Below are positions 8,534 to 20,400 of a stretch of 64,000 nucleotides of DNA, in pieces. Location of the stretch: the NCBI RefSeq assembly GCF_026810365.1, contig NZ_CP113948.1:2567001-2631000 (forward strand). The letters are read 5' to 3'. This stretch comes from Flavobacterium praedii. Lineage in GTDB: Bacteria > Bacteroidota > Bacteroidia > Flavobacteriales > Flavobacteriaceae. The notes beneath the pieces are model-generated. The model was not told the DNA's origin. It searched no databases and saw only the letters and a program-made list of their open reading frames with translations. The translations under genes were made by a program, and so were the position numbers. Positions within the stretch are counted from its first letter, which is position 1. Each line of letters opens with the position of its first letter.

Positions 8534-10474
8534 TTACTGCATCGAAACAATTATAAATTCGCTTCGTCTGTTGGCTTGGTGTTCTTCTTCGGAACATTTT
8601 ACACCATCGGAACATGGATTGACCAATTGAGATTCTCCATACCCTTTCCCGATTAATCGTGCTGAATTAATGCCGTTTTTAACCAACCAAGCCACTGTAG
8701 CTTTGGCTCTTCTATCGGATAATTTCTCGTTGTAAGCAGCGGTTTGGCGGCTATCGGTATGCGAACGAACTTCGATTTTCATCGCTGGGTATTGCTGCAT
8801 AACGGTCAATACTTTGGCCAACTCGTAACTGGCATCCTTACGAATGTATGACTTGTCCAAATCAAAATAGATCATCGGAATGTCTAAGGTTTTGGCCAAA
8901 TCTGTTCCTACTGTTATTGGCTTGATTCTTCGCTCCAACTCCATCGAGTAGTCTTTGCTTCCGCTAAAACTCTTTGATCTAACTGATCCTTCTTTGGTTT
9001 GATAGTCCTCTTTCTCTGCTCTTACATAATACGTTTTACCACAATCCACTGCAAAACTATACCTTCCTTGAGCATCGGTTTGGGCAACTTGCAACGGTTT
9101 GAAATTGGAATCAAATAAACTCATCTTTGCATTCGACACTATTTCTTTGGTTTCTTGATCTGTTATCAAACCCGAAAGCATTTGATCACAAATCAATTTT
9201 TTGTACTCCACAAATCGGTAAATATCATCGTATCCTTTTCCGCCTTCTCTATTGGATGTAAAAAATCCATTGCGCTTTTTATTGATTAAAAACGCAAAAT
9301 CATCTTGATTACTATTTATTGGCTCCCCAACGTTTTGAATGCCATAAAAACTATCATCTACCTCTTTTCTGGCCACAAAAATATCCAATCCTCCTAAACC
9401 TGGGCGGCCATCGCTGGCAAAAAACAATTCATTTTCTTCCGATACAAACGGAAAGGTTTCTCGGCCTTCGGTATTGATTTCCGGCCCTAGATTCTCTGGA
9501 GTTCCATATGTACCATCTTGATTGATTTTAACTCTAAACAAATCCGACTGGCCTAATGTCCCAGGCATATCCGAGGCAAAATACAGGGTTTTTTCATCTT
9601 GGCTTAATGCTGGGTGCGCCACACTGTATTCATTGCTGTTAAATGGCAATTCTGCTACATTGCTCCACTCGCCTTCTTTATTCAGAGTGGCTTTGTAGAG
9701 TTTTAATAAAGTGTTTTTACTCGAATCTCTTCCTCTTTTGCCTTCTAGGTAGTTGTTTCGTGTAAAATACATGGTTTTGCCGTCTTGGGTAAATATCGGA
9801 GTTGATTCATTGAACTTCGAATTGATAGTACGTACAAATCGTTCCGGAATTCCCATCTCTCCATCGGGTTTCATCTCTGATGCATACAAATTGGTAAAGG
9901 ATTTGTTGGTCCATTTGAATACTTTCTTGGAAACACCTCCAGTATCTCTTGCGGAAGCAAATACTAATTTATCGCCTAAAAAGGAACTCCCATAATCTGA
10001 AAATGCCGAATTAACTCCTGCATCCACTACTTGAAAACGTCCCGAATTGGCCTTGATTTCCTCTAGATAATTTTTATTCTCTTTGAATAATATCCCTCTT
10101 TTATCGTTACCACTTTTTAAATTAAACTGTTCCAACATTTGATCCGACTTTTTGTAATCTCCTGTTGATTTTAAGGTCTGTGAGTAGCGGTAATAATATT
10201 CGGCCTCTTGATTGGGATACAATGTAAATAGTTGCTCATACCATTTTGATGCTTGTGGCAATTCGGCTTTAAAATAATAGGCGTTCCCTAATTTTTGAAA
10301 CATCTTTTCGTCTTGGTATCCTTTGGCTGCCACTTTCTCATAATTGACTATGGCATCGACATAAGCATAACGATCGTAATTGACATCCGCTTTGGCAACT
10401 GTTTTTTTTTGGGCGTACCCTGAGGTCAACAAAAGCAATATAAAAAGGCTATATAGTGTAGTTTTAATTTTCAT
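8534..10474 (-). CDS. OmpA-family outer-membrane protein with TPR, beta-propeller and carboxypeptidase-regulatory domains (PorE-like, 646 aa)
   Basis: Signal peptide MKIKTTLYSLFILLLLTSGYAQ, then TPR-like helices (about residues 25-130; MFQKLGNAYYFKAELPQAS). Next comes a PD40/WD40-like propeller (about 150-420; repeated phrases such as FTQDGKTMYFTR, LSQDEKTLYFASD, ENELFFASDGRPG). A carboxypeptidase-regulatory-like beta domain follows (about 440-530; GLITDQETKEIVSNAK), and then an OmpA peptidoglycan-binding domain (about 540-646; YFDLDKSYIRKDA, HTDSRQTAAYN, LSDRRAKATV). This domain order is that of PorE, which links T9SS substrates or attachment machinery to peptidoglycan. The frame extends to 10597, but the 41 extra residues are not signal-like and overlap the upstream gene; I start at 10474. 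It is the third gene of the adhesin operon, 10 bp after the PorP/SprF gene. Confidence 0.9.
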   Translation of the reverse strand: MKIKTTLYSLFILLLLTSGYAQKKTVAKADVNYDRYAYVDAIVNYEKVAAKGYQDEKMFQKLGNAYYFKAELPQASKWYEQLFTLYPNQEAEYYYRYSQTLKSTGDYKKSDQMLEQFNLKSGNDKRGILFKENKNYLEEIKANSGRFQVVDAGVNSAFSDYGSSFLGDKLVFASARDTGGVSKKVFKWTNKSFTNLYASEMKPDGEMGIPERFVRTINSKFNESTPIFTQDGKTMYFTRNNYLEGKRGRDSSKNTLLKLYKATLNKEGEWSNVAELPFNSNEYSVAHPALSQDEKTLYFASDMPGTLGQSDLFRVKINQDGTYGTPENLGPEINTEGRETFPFVSEENELFFASDGRPGLGGLDIFVARKEVDDSFYGIQNVGEPINSNQDDFAFLINKKRNGFFTSNREGGKGYDDIYRFVEYKKLICDQMLSGLITDQETKEIVSNAKMSLFDSNFKPLQVAQTDAQGRYSFAVDCGKTYYVRAEKEDYQTKEGSVRSKSFSGSKDYSMELERRIKPITVGTDLAKTLDIPMIYFDLDKSYIRKDASYELAKVLTVMQQYPAMKIEVRSHTDSRQTAAYNEKLSDRRAKATVAWLVKNGINSARLIGKGYGESQLVNPCSDGVKCSEEEHQANRRSEFIIVSMQ

Positions 10475-10484
10475 AGGTGTGGTT

Positions 10485-11411
10485 TTAAAAGAATCTTGGG
10501 GAGATAATTTTGTCAAACTTGTTAAACAATTCGTATCGCAAAAAGATTTCGTGGGAACCCGAATTGTATTGTGCCAATTCTGTTGTGTCAAAATCATAAC
10601 TGTATCCTATAAACCATGAATCGCTGGCTTGGAAGCCCACCATGGCGCTCATCGCAGCACTCCATCTGTAGGCTAATCCCGCTACGAATTTTTCGTTCAT
10701 CATGAAATTGGCGCTCACGTCCACCTGAAGTGGTGCTCCTTGTACGTATTTGCTTTGCAACGAGGGTTTGAATTTTAGACTTGGATTTAAATCAAATACG
10801 TATCCTGCTATCAGGTAATAATTGATTTTCTCGGTGGCAATATGGCTGCTTGAACTCGAGGTGGCCGTCCCATCAAAATGTACCGTTTCGATTAAATTGG
10901 GCGCTGACAATCCTAAATAACCATTATCCGAATGCAAGTAAAATCCAACTCCAATATTGGGCGAAAATTTATTGTCGATATTCTCTTCAAAAATAGCATC
11001 GCCTGGCTTTTGTTTCAGTTTTGTAAAATCAACGTTTAATAAATTCGCGCTACCTTTTATTCCAAATGACATTTTATATTTATAATTTACAGGGATAGTG
11101 TATGAGAAATCAACGGCTATATTGTTCTCATCCGATGGCCCTATTTGATCGTTTACAAATGACAATCCCAAGCCTACTTTACTATCATTTATTGGTGTAT
11201 TGATCGAAAAGGTGTTCGTCACCGGTGCGCCATCTATTCCTACCCATTGATTGCGGTGTAATGCAAAAATACTCATGGCTTGTCGAGATCCTGCATAACC
11301 TGGATTCACGACTATTGTATTGTACATGTATTGGGTGTATTGTGCATCTTGTTGGGCAAAGCCTACAAAGGATAAAAGCATTAATACCAACCCTATTATT
11401 TTCGTTTTCAT
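10485..11411 (-). CDS. PorP/SprF-family type IX secretion outer-membrane protein (308 aa)
   Basis: Outer-membrane barrel of the PorP/SprF family. Members are encoded next to large surface proteins with gliding-type C-terminal domains and are needed to deliver or hold that partner on the surface. Signal peptide MKTKIIGLVLMLLSFVGFAQ, then the family hallmark QDAQYTQYMYNTIVVNPGYAGS and RNQWVGIDGAPVT, alternating beta-strand pattern, and an aromatic C-terminus (SPRFF). It lies 35 bp after the adhesin gene and 10 bp before the OmpA protein, so all three are one operon. By position it is the dedicated partner of the adhesin. It is a family member, not necessarily the orthologue of SprF itself. Confidence 0.93.
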   Translation of the reverse strand: MKTKIIGLVLMLLSFVGFAQQDAQYTQYMYNTIVVNPGYAGSRQAMSIFALHRNQWVGIDGAPVTNTFSINTPINDSKVGLGLSFVNDQIGPSDENNIAVDFSYTIPVNYKYKMSFGIKGSANLLNVDFTKLKQKPGDAIFEENIDNKFSPNIGVGFYLHSDNGYLGLSAPNLIETVHFDGTATSSSSSHIATEKINYYLIAGYVFDLNPSLKFKPSLQSKYVQGAPLQVDVSANFMMNEKFVAGLAYRWSAAMSAMVGFQASDSWFIGYSYDFDTTELAQYNSGSHEIFLRYELFNKFDKIISPRFF

Positions 11412-11446
11412 GTGTGTGTTTTTTTTAAGCTTAGGGACTTATCCAA

Positions 11447-14400
11447 CTATTTTCTGTTCAAATACAAATATCCTGATTTCTCAAAGGCATTATTGGCACT
11501 GTCTCTGTATTTCAGTATATAAAAATAGGTTCCTACGGGTAATTCTGATGATTTCTCTATGGTTACTCGACCTTCGGAAACTCCTTTAAAAGCCCTATCT
11601 TCATTATTGTAATGCTCGCGTTCGAATACTAAAACACCCCAACGGTTGAAGATTTCTATCGAATTCTCCGGATAACATTCTAAGCCTTTTACATAAAACT
11701 TGTCATTGATCCCTGCCGAACCATCAGGTGACACTGCATTGAAGACTTCTATTGCACAGCCCGAAACACTCAGTACCGTTGGATTATCATCCACCAAATT
11801 CAACTCGTCCGATTTATCTTCTACTACTTTTCCGCTTGGTGCGGTACCATAAACAGTAGCTTGATTTGAAATACTTCCTAAATTAATATCTGATTGCTTA
11901 ATAAAATACAAGCCCGAGAAATGTGTCGTACTGACTTCTCCTATGGCCAATGTTAATGGAGATCCTGACATGATAACTCCTGGTAATGGATCACTAATAA
12001 TTACATTACTCAATGGTGTATTACCTGTATTGGTTATTTCAAAACTGTAGGTAATGGTTTCCCCTGGCTGTGCATATCCATCGTTGTTCTCATCCCTGAA
12101 TTTCGCCGTTTTCACTAAAGCAATACTAGGCCTTTCTACTACAATAGTGATCGTGGCTTGACTGCAATTGCTAGGATTGGCTTTCTCACAAATGCTGTAA
12201 TTTAAGCTATAGCTACCCCCTGGTGTATTGCCCAACACATTCAACAGCCCATCTGTTCCTATTGTGAAATTTGGACTTGGTGTCAATGTGATACTTACAT
12301 CTGAAGCCTTAGCCGGCAATCCATTGATTGTATCATTTGACAATACATTGAGAACTCCTGTTAATGCTTGAGTTCCATCTACTGTTCCTGCATCGTCATT
12401 GACCGCTAGAATATCGGCATAGGTTTTACAACTGATTCCAAAATCTAAATTCAAATTAACTTTTACTGATTCTGTAAACTGAGCGTACAAAATAGTATTG
12501 GTGGTTAAACCACAGTCAACATAACTTTTTGATTTTTCTGTACGCGCTTGTTTTAGTGTTCCGCTTGGCAATACTTTAACCAATCCAGAAGCTGACATCG
12601 CCTCAGAAGCTTGTTCAAAATTAGCTTCTTTTATAAACTCAATTTTATATTCTCCATAAGCTCCTTGTGGCGCTCTTGTTCTCCAATAGCCTTCAACTCC
12701 CATCGTTACGCTTCTGGAGAATCCATTAGGACCCGTTACAAATATATTAGGAACATTTGTGGTTCCATTTCCAAATCCGGCTGCGTTCAATTCTCCCGCA
12801 TTTTGGATCCCTTTATAACTTCCATCGCCATTAAAATCAACCCATTCCCATTTACTGAAATCAATTACGCCATTTGCATCTGGTATGTTTTTGGTCACAA
12901 GACCATCGTTATTGGCATCGTACCACTCATCTTGCACTCCATTGTTGTTTAAATCGTACCATACAAAATCACCTAAAACTAATAAATCAGTTTTATTATA
13001 TCCAAAATCAATCTTTTGATACTTACAATCTTCTACTTTTAATATCAAGAAACTTGGTGTTGTATTATACAACTCTTGGGCCGCATTCAAATTCGCGTCT
13101 TGAACTTGGATTACATAATCCCCCGCTACCATTCCTGTAAATGAATAGCTGCCATCTGCTTTGGTAATACTCAACAAAATTGGACCGGTAGTAGTATTTA
13201 TTGGTTTTAAAGTCACCGGAACATTTCCTAAGGGGGTATTAGTAAGCTCATTTTTAATTAAACCCGATATAGCTGTTGATAAACCACAACCAACTGTTAC
13301 TGTAACTATAGCCGTATCACAATTATTTAGGTTTAATTTATCACAAATGGAATATGTCATTGTATATGTCCCAGACGGTGTAAAGGCTGCCATTTCAACT
13401 GTCCCATCTGATTTTAATGTCATAAAGCCCGTTGGATCAGCTGTGACTGTCGATATTAGTACATTGCTCAAAGTAGCTTTGGCCAAATCTACAGCATCAT
13501 TATCCAATACATTTAATACCTCTTGAACTGAATTGCTGCTCAATAAAGATCCCGATAAATCATCAGCAGCAAATATAACCGGTGGGGCAGGTGAAGGAAT
13601 ATCATTTACTGTCAAGTTAATATCTGCAATATCACAAATTGAAGGCAATGTTGTTGAACAAATTTGATATTGTAAGGTATAATTTCCTATTGCGGTTCCT
13701 GCCGCAACTGTTAGAGTGCCATCTGCATTCAGAGTAATCCCTGATGGATAAGCTCCAACTTGAGTTACAGCAACAGTATTGAAAGTAGCGGGAGTAAACA
13801 CAACTCCATTCATATTATCGTTCATTAACACACTTTCTGTAATACCTCCAAATGCTCCAATTATAGGCAATAATGAGTCGTTCACTGCATCAACATCTAT
13901 AACTTTAATTATAACTGTAGCTTGATCACAAATAGTTGGGTTCACTATATCACAAATTGAATATATAATTGAATAATTTCCTGCAGGTGTATTAGATGGA
14001 ACATTAATAAACCCGGTTGCTGTATCCAATATTGGCACTAGTGAACCAACTCCAATTGGAATTGCAGGTGTAACTACTGAAATTATAACTAAATTACTAT
14101 TTAATGATTTCCCATTTATTGTATCTGGATTTGTAGGATTTGCATCCAATACATTTCCTGCATTTGTAGCACCTACTTTACTAACTATTGGAGCTAACAA
14201 ATCATCTTCTGCTATAACAATTGGATTTTTAACAGTAATATTAATTACAGCAGAAGAACAATTTGACGGATTTATTTTTTCACAAATAGTATAGAATATA
14301 GTATAAATACCAGCTGGAACACTAGGTGGGATAACTATTTCATTTGAATTCAAATCAACTTTAGGAACAGGGAAGTTCTGACCTGAAGGTAAAATGATAT

Positions 14401-17400
14401 CCGTTACGGTAACAATTACTTTATCAAAAGTTATTTTTATTCCATCTAATGTATCTTCTCCATTACCATGATCTTCATTAAATGGTTTTAAAACAACAAC
14501 ATTTAAAGTATTGTCAACAACTATATCATCATTTTGCGCTTGAATAACTGCAGCACCTACGACTACTATTGAAGTTACCGTATCGCAATTTGTTGGATTT
14601 GTCACTTCACAGATGGTATAGGTTACATTATAGTTTCCTGCTGGGGTGCTAGGAGCTACTGTTACCGTACCATCCAGATTTAAGATTAAGCCTGTGGGTA
14701 CGTTTACTTCTCTCAAGGTAACTTGCCCGGGGTTAGTCCCTATCACTACAGGATATCCGTTTAGGTTGTCATTGCCTACTAAAGAAGCTGTTGTACCTCC
14801 TGGCAAGCCGTTGATCGGTATTGTAGTTTCAGTTATCGCATCGATGATCGGTGTGCTTACAAAAATCGTCACAATAGCTGAATCACAATTCGCTAAGTTT
14901 GCAATTTCACAAATTTGATATGTCAAAGTATAATTTCCAGCAGGAGTACCCGCTGCAACAACAACATTGTTGTTAGCAAACGTGATTCCAGGATTTGTTG
15001 CATTAACAAAACTTATTTGTACATCTGAAGCCTTTATTGTGTTACATTTTAACAAATCATTTGATAACACATTAGTAAATGAAATTCCACCAGTGTATCC
15101 ATTTACTGGTGATCCAATATCGTCATTAGCAACAATAAAATTAGTTACAAGTAAATTAGCTTCACATATTGTTTTGTTGCCACAAGAGTCTTCAATAGTT
15201 ATAATAATAGTTGTATTACCTGACATAGCTATAGATCCAACGGCAGGTAATTGTGTAACAATCAAAGAATCCCCAGCTGTACAATTATCGGTTGCAACTA
15301 TACTTTTTGTAAAGTCAGGAACTAATGCTTGGCAATTAGAATCTGAAGCTACTGTTTGATTAGTTGCACAAGAAATAATCACAGGCGCCTTGGTGTCTTG
15401 AACCGTGATGGTTTGAACGTGAGTCGTAGTAAGTCCACAAAGATCCTTAGCTATCCATGTTCTTGTTAAGCTATAACTTCCTGCACAAGTTCCAGCTGTG
15501 GTTGTTTCAGTGTAGGTTACTGTTGCCGTTCCACAATTATCCGTTGCCGTTAATATTGGAGCTGTTGGTACCGCTGAACATTCTACCGTTACATCCGTTG
15601 GAAGAGTTTCTACAAATGTTGGTGCCGTGGTGTCTTGAACCGTGATGGTTTGAACATGAGTTGTAGTAAGTCCACAAAGATCCTTAGCTATCCAAGTTCT
15701 TGTTAAGCTATAACTTCCTGCACAAGTTCCAGCTGTGGTTGTTTCAGTGTAGGTTACTGTTGCTGTTCCACAATTATCCGTTGCCGTTAATATTGGAGCT
15801 GTTGGTACCGCTGAACATTCTACCGTTACATCCGTTGGAAGAGTTTCTACAAATGTTGGTGCCGTGGTGTCTTGAACCGTGATGATTTGAACGTGAGTCG
15901 TAGTAAGTCCACAAAGATCCTTAGCTATCCAAGTTCTTGTTAAGCTATAACTTCCAACGCAAGTTCCAGCTGTGGTTGTTTCAGTGTAGGTTACTGTTGC
16001 TGTTCCACAATTATCCGTTGCCGTTAATATTGGAGCTGTTGGTACCGCTGAACATTCTACCGTTACATCCGTTGGAAGAGTTTCTACAAATGTTGGTGCC
16101 GTGGTGTCTTGAACCGTGATGATTTGAACGTGAGTCGTAGTAAGTCCACAAAGATCCTTAGCTATCCAAGTTCTTGTTAAGCTATAACTTCCTGCACAAG
16201 TTCCAGCTGTGGTTGTTTCAGTGTAGGTTACTGTTGCTGTTCCACAATTATCCGTTGCCGTTAATATTGGAGCTGTTGGTACCGCTGAACATTCTACCGT
16301 TACATCCGTTGGAAGAGTTTCTACAAATGTTGGTGCCGTGGTGTCTTGAACCGTGATGATTTGAACGTGAGTCGTAGTAAGTCCACAAAGATCCTTAGCT
16401 ATCCAAGTTCTTGTTAAGCTATAACTTCCAACGCAAGTTCCAGCAGTGGTTGTTTGTGTATAGGCTACAGTTGCAGTTCCACAATTATCTGTTGCCGTTA
16501 AAACTACTGCAGTTGGAATCGCAGAACATTCTACTGTTACGTTAGCTGGTAAAGCTTCTACAAATGTTGGAGCTGTGGTATCTTGAACCGAGATGGTTTG
16601 AACATGAGTTGTAGTAAGTCCACAAGCGTCCGTTGCAATCCAAGTTCTTGTTAATGTATAACTTCCAACGCAAGTTCCAGCAGTGGTTGTTTGTGTATAG
16701 GCTACAGTTGCAGTTACACAATTATCTGTTGCCGTTAAAACTACTGCAGTTGGAATCGCAGAACATTCTACTGTTACGTTAGCTGGTAAAGCTTCTACAA
16801 ATGTTGGAGCTGTGGTGTCTTGAACCGTGATGATTTGAACGTGAGTCGTAGTAAGTCCACAAAGATCCTTAGCTATCCAAGTTCTTGTTAAGCTATAACT
16901 TCCTGCACAAGTTCCAGCTGTGGTTGTTTCAGTGTAGGTTACTGTTGCTGTTCCACAATTATCCGTTGCCGTCAATATTGGAGCTGTTGGTACCGCTGAA
17001 CATTCTACCGTTACATCCGTTGGAAGAGTTTCTACAAATGTTGGAGCTGTGGTATCTTGAACCGAGATGGTTTGAACATGAGTTGTAGTAAGTCCACAAG
17101 CGTCCGTTGCAATCCAAGTTCTTGTTAATGTATAACTTCCAACGCAAGTTCCAGCAGTGGTTGTTTGTGTATAGGCTACAGTTGCAGTTCCACAATTATC
17201 TGTTGCCGTTAAAACTACTGCAGTTGGAATCGCAGAACATTCTACTGTTACGTTAGCTGGTAAAGCTTCTACAAATGTTGGAGCTGTGGTATCTTGAACC
17301 GAGATGGTTTGAACATGAGTTGTAGTAAGTCCACAAGCGTCCGTTGCAATCCAAGTTCTTGTTAATGTATAACTTCCAACGCAAGTTCCAGCTGTGGTTG

Positions 17401-20400
17401 TTTGTGTATAGGCTACAGTTGCAGTTCCACAATTATCTGTTGCCGTTAAAACTACTGCAGTTGGAATCGCAGAACATTCTACTGTTACGTTAGCTGGTAA
17501 AGCTTCTACAAATGTTGGAGCTGTGGTATCTTGAACCGAGATGGTTTGAACATGAGTTGTAGTAAGTCCACAAGCATCCGTTGCAATCCAAGTTCTAGTT
17601 AATGTATAACTTCCTGCACAAGTTCCAGCAGTGGTTGTTTGTGTATAGGCTACAGTTGCAGTTCCACAATTATCTGTTGCCGTTAAAACTACTGCAGTTG
17701 GAATCGCAGAACATTCAACTGTTACGTTAGCTGGTAAAGCTTCTACAAATGTTGGAGCTGTGGTATCTTGAACCGAGATGGTTTGAACATGAGTTGTAGT
17801 AAGTCCACAAGCATCCGTTGCAATCCAAGTTCTTGTTAATGTATATGAACCAGCACAAGATCCCGCAGTGGTTGTTTGTGTATAGGCTACAGTTGCAGTT
17901 CCACAATTATCTGTTGCCGTTAAAACTACTGCAGTTGGAATCGCAGAACATTCTACTGTTACGTTAGCTGGTAAAGCTTCTACAAATGTTGGAGCTGTGG
18001 TATCTTGAACCGAGATGGTTTGAACATGAGTTGTAGTAAGTCCACAAGCATCCGTTGCAATCCAAGTTCTAGTTAATGTATAACTTCCAACGCAAGTTCC
18101 AGCAGTGGTTGTTTGTGTATAGGCTACAGTTGCAGTTCCACAATTATCTGTTGCCGTTAAAACTACTGCAGTTGGAATCGCAGAACATTCTACTGTTACG
18201 TTAGCTGGTAAAGCTTCTACAAATGTTGGAGCTGTGGTATCTTGAACCGAGATGGTTTGAACATGAGTTGTAGTAAGTCCACAAGCGTCCGTTGCAATCC
18301 AAGTTCTTGTTAATGTATAACTTCCAACGCAAGTTCCAGCAGTGGTTGTTTCAGTATAAGCTACTGTTGCAGTTCCACAATTATCTGTTGCCGTTAAAAC
18401 TACTGCAGTTGGAATCGCAGAACATTCTACTGTTACGTTAGCTGGTAAAGCTTCTACAAATGTTGGAGCTGTGGTATCTTGAACCGAGATGGTTTGAACA
18501 TGAGTTGTAGTAAGTCCACAAGCATCCGTTGCAATCCAAGTTCTTGTTAATGTATATGAACCAGCACAAGATCCCGCAGTGGTTGTTTCAGTATAAGCTA
18601 CTGTTGCCGTTCCACAATTATCTGTTGCCGTTAAAACTACTGCAGTTGGAATCGCAGAACATTCTACTGTTACGTTAGCTGGTAAAGCTTCTACAAATGT
18701 TGGAGCTGTGGTATCTTGAACCGAGATGGTTTGAACATGAGTTGTAGTAAGTCCACAAGCGTCCGTTGCAATCCAAGTTCTTGTTAATGTATAACTTCCA
18801 ACGCAAGTTCCAGCAGTGGTTGTTTCAGTATAAGCTACTGTTGCAGTTCCACAATTATCTGTTGCCGTTAAAACTACTGCAGTTGGAATCGCAGAACATT
18901 CTACTGTTACGTTAGCTGGTAAAGCTTCTACAAATGTTGGAGCTGTGGTATCTTGAACCGAGATGGTTTGAACATGAGTTGTAGTAAGTCCACAAGCATC
19001 CGTTGCAATCCAAGTTCTTGTTAATGTATATGAACCAGCACAAGATCCCGCAGTGGTTGTTTCAGTATAAGCTACTGTTGCCGTTCCACAATTATCTGTT
19101 GCCGTTAAAACTACTGCAGTTGGAATCGCAGAACATTCTACTGTTACGTTAGCTGGTAAAGCTTCTACAAATGTTGGAGCTGTGGTATCTTGAACCGAGA
19201 TGGTTTGAACATGAGTTGTAGTAAGTCCACAAGCGTCCGTTGCAATCCAAGTTCTTGTTAATGTATATGAACCAGCACAAGATCCCGCAGTGGTTGTTTC
19301 AGTATAAGCTACTGTTGCCGTTCCACAATTATCTGTTGCCGTTAAAACTACTGCAGTTGGAATCGCAGAACATTCTACTGTTACGTTAGCTGGTAAAGCT
19401 TCTACAAATGTTGGAGCTGTGGTATCTTGAACCGAGATGGTTTGAACGTGAGTCGTAGTAAGTCCACAAAGATCCTTAGCTATCCAAGTTCTTGTTAAGC
19501 TATAACTTCCTGCACAAGTTCCAGCTGTGGTTGTTTGTGTATAGGCTACAGTTGCAGTTCCACAATTATCTGTTGCCGTTAAAACTACTGCAGTTGGAAT
19601 CGCAGAACATTCTACTGTTACGTTAGCTGGTAAAGCTTCTACAAATGTTGGAGCTGTGGTATCTTGAACCGAGATGGTTTGAACATGAGTTGTAGTAAGT
19701 CCACAAGCATCCGTTGCAATCCAAGTTCTTGTTAATGTATATGAACCAGCACAAGATCCCGCAGTGGTTGTTTCAGTATAAGCTACTGTTGCCGTTCCAC
19801 AATTATCTGTTGCCGTTAAAACTACTGCAGTTGGAATCGCAGAACATTCTACTGTTACGTTAGCTGGTAAAGCTTCTACAAATGTTGGAGCTGTGGTATC
19901 TTGAACCGAGATGGTTTGAACATGAGTTGTAGTAAGTCCACAAGCGTCCGTTGCAATCCAAGTTCTTGTTAATGTATAACTTCCAACGCAAGTTCCAGCA
20001 GTGGTTGTTTGTGTATAGGCTACAGTTGCAGTTCCACAATTATCTGTTGCCGTTAAAACTACTGCAGTTGGAATCGCAGAACATTCAACTGTTACGTTAG
20101 CTGGTAAAGCTTCTACAAATGTTGGAGCTGTGGTATCTTGAACCGAGATGGTTTGAACATGAGTTGTAGTAAGTCCACAAGCATCCGTTGCAATCCAAGT
20201 TCTAGTTAATGTATATGAACCAGCACAAGATACCGCAGTGGTTGTTTGTGTATAGGCTACTGTTGCAGTTCCACAATTATCTGTTGCCGTTAAAACTACT
20301 GCAGTTGGAATCGCAGAACATTCTACTGTTACGTTAGCTGGTAAAGCTTCTACAAATGTTGGAGCTGTGGTATCTTGAACCGAGATGGTTTGAACATGAG

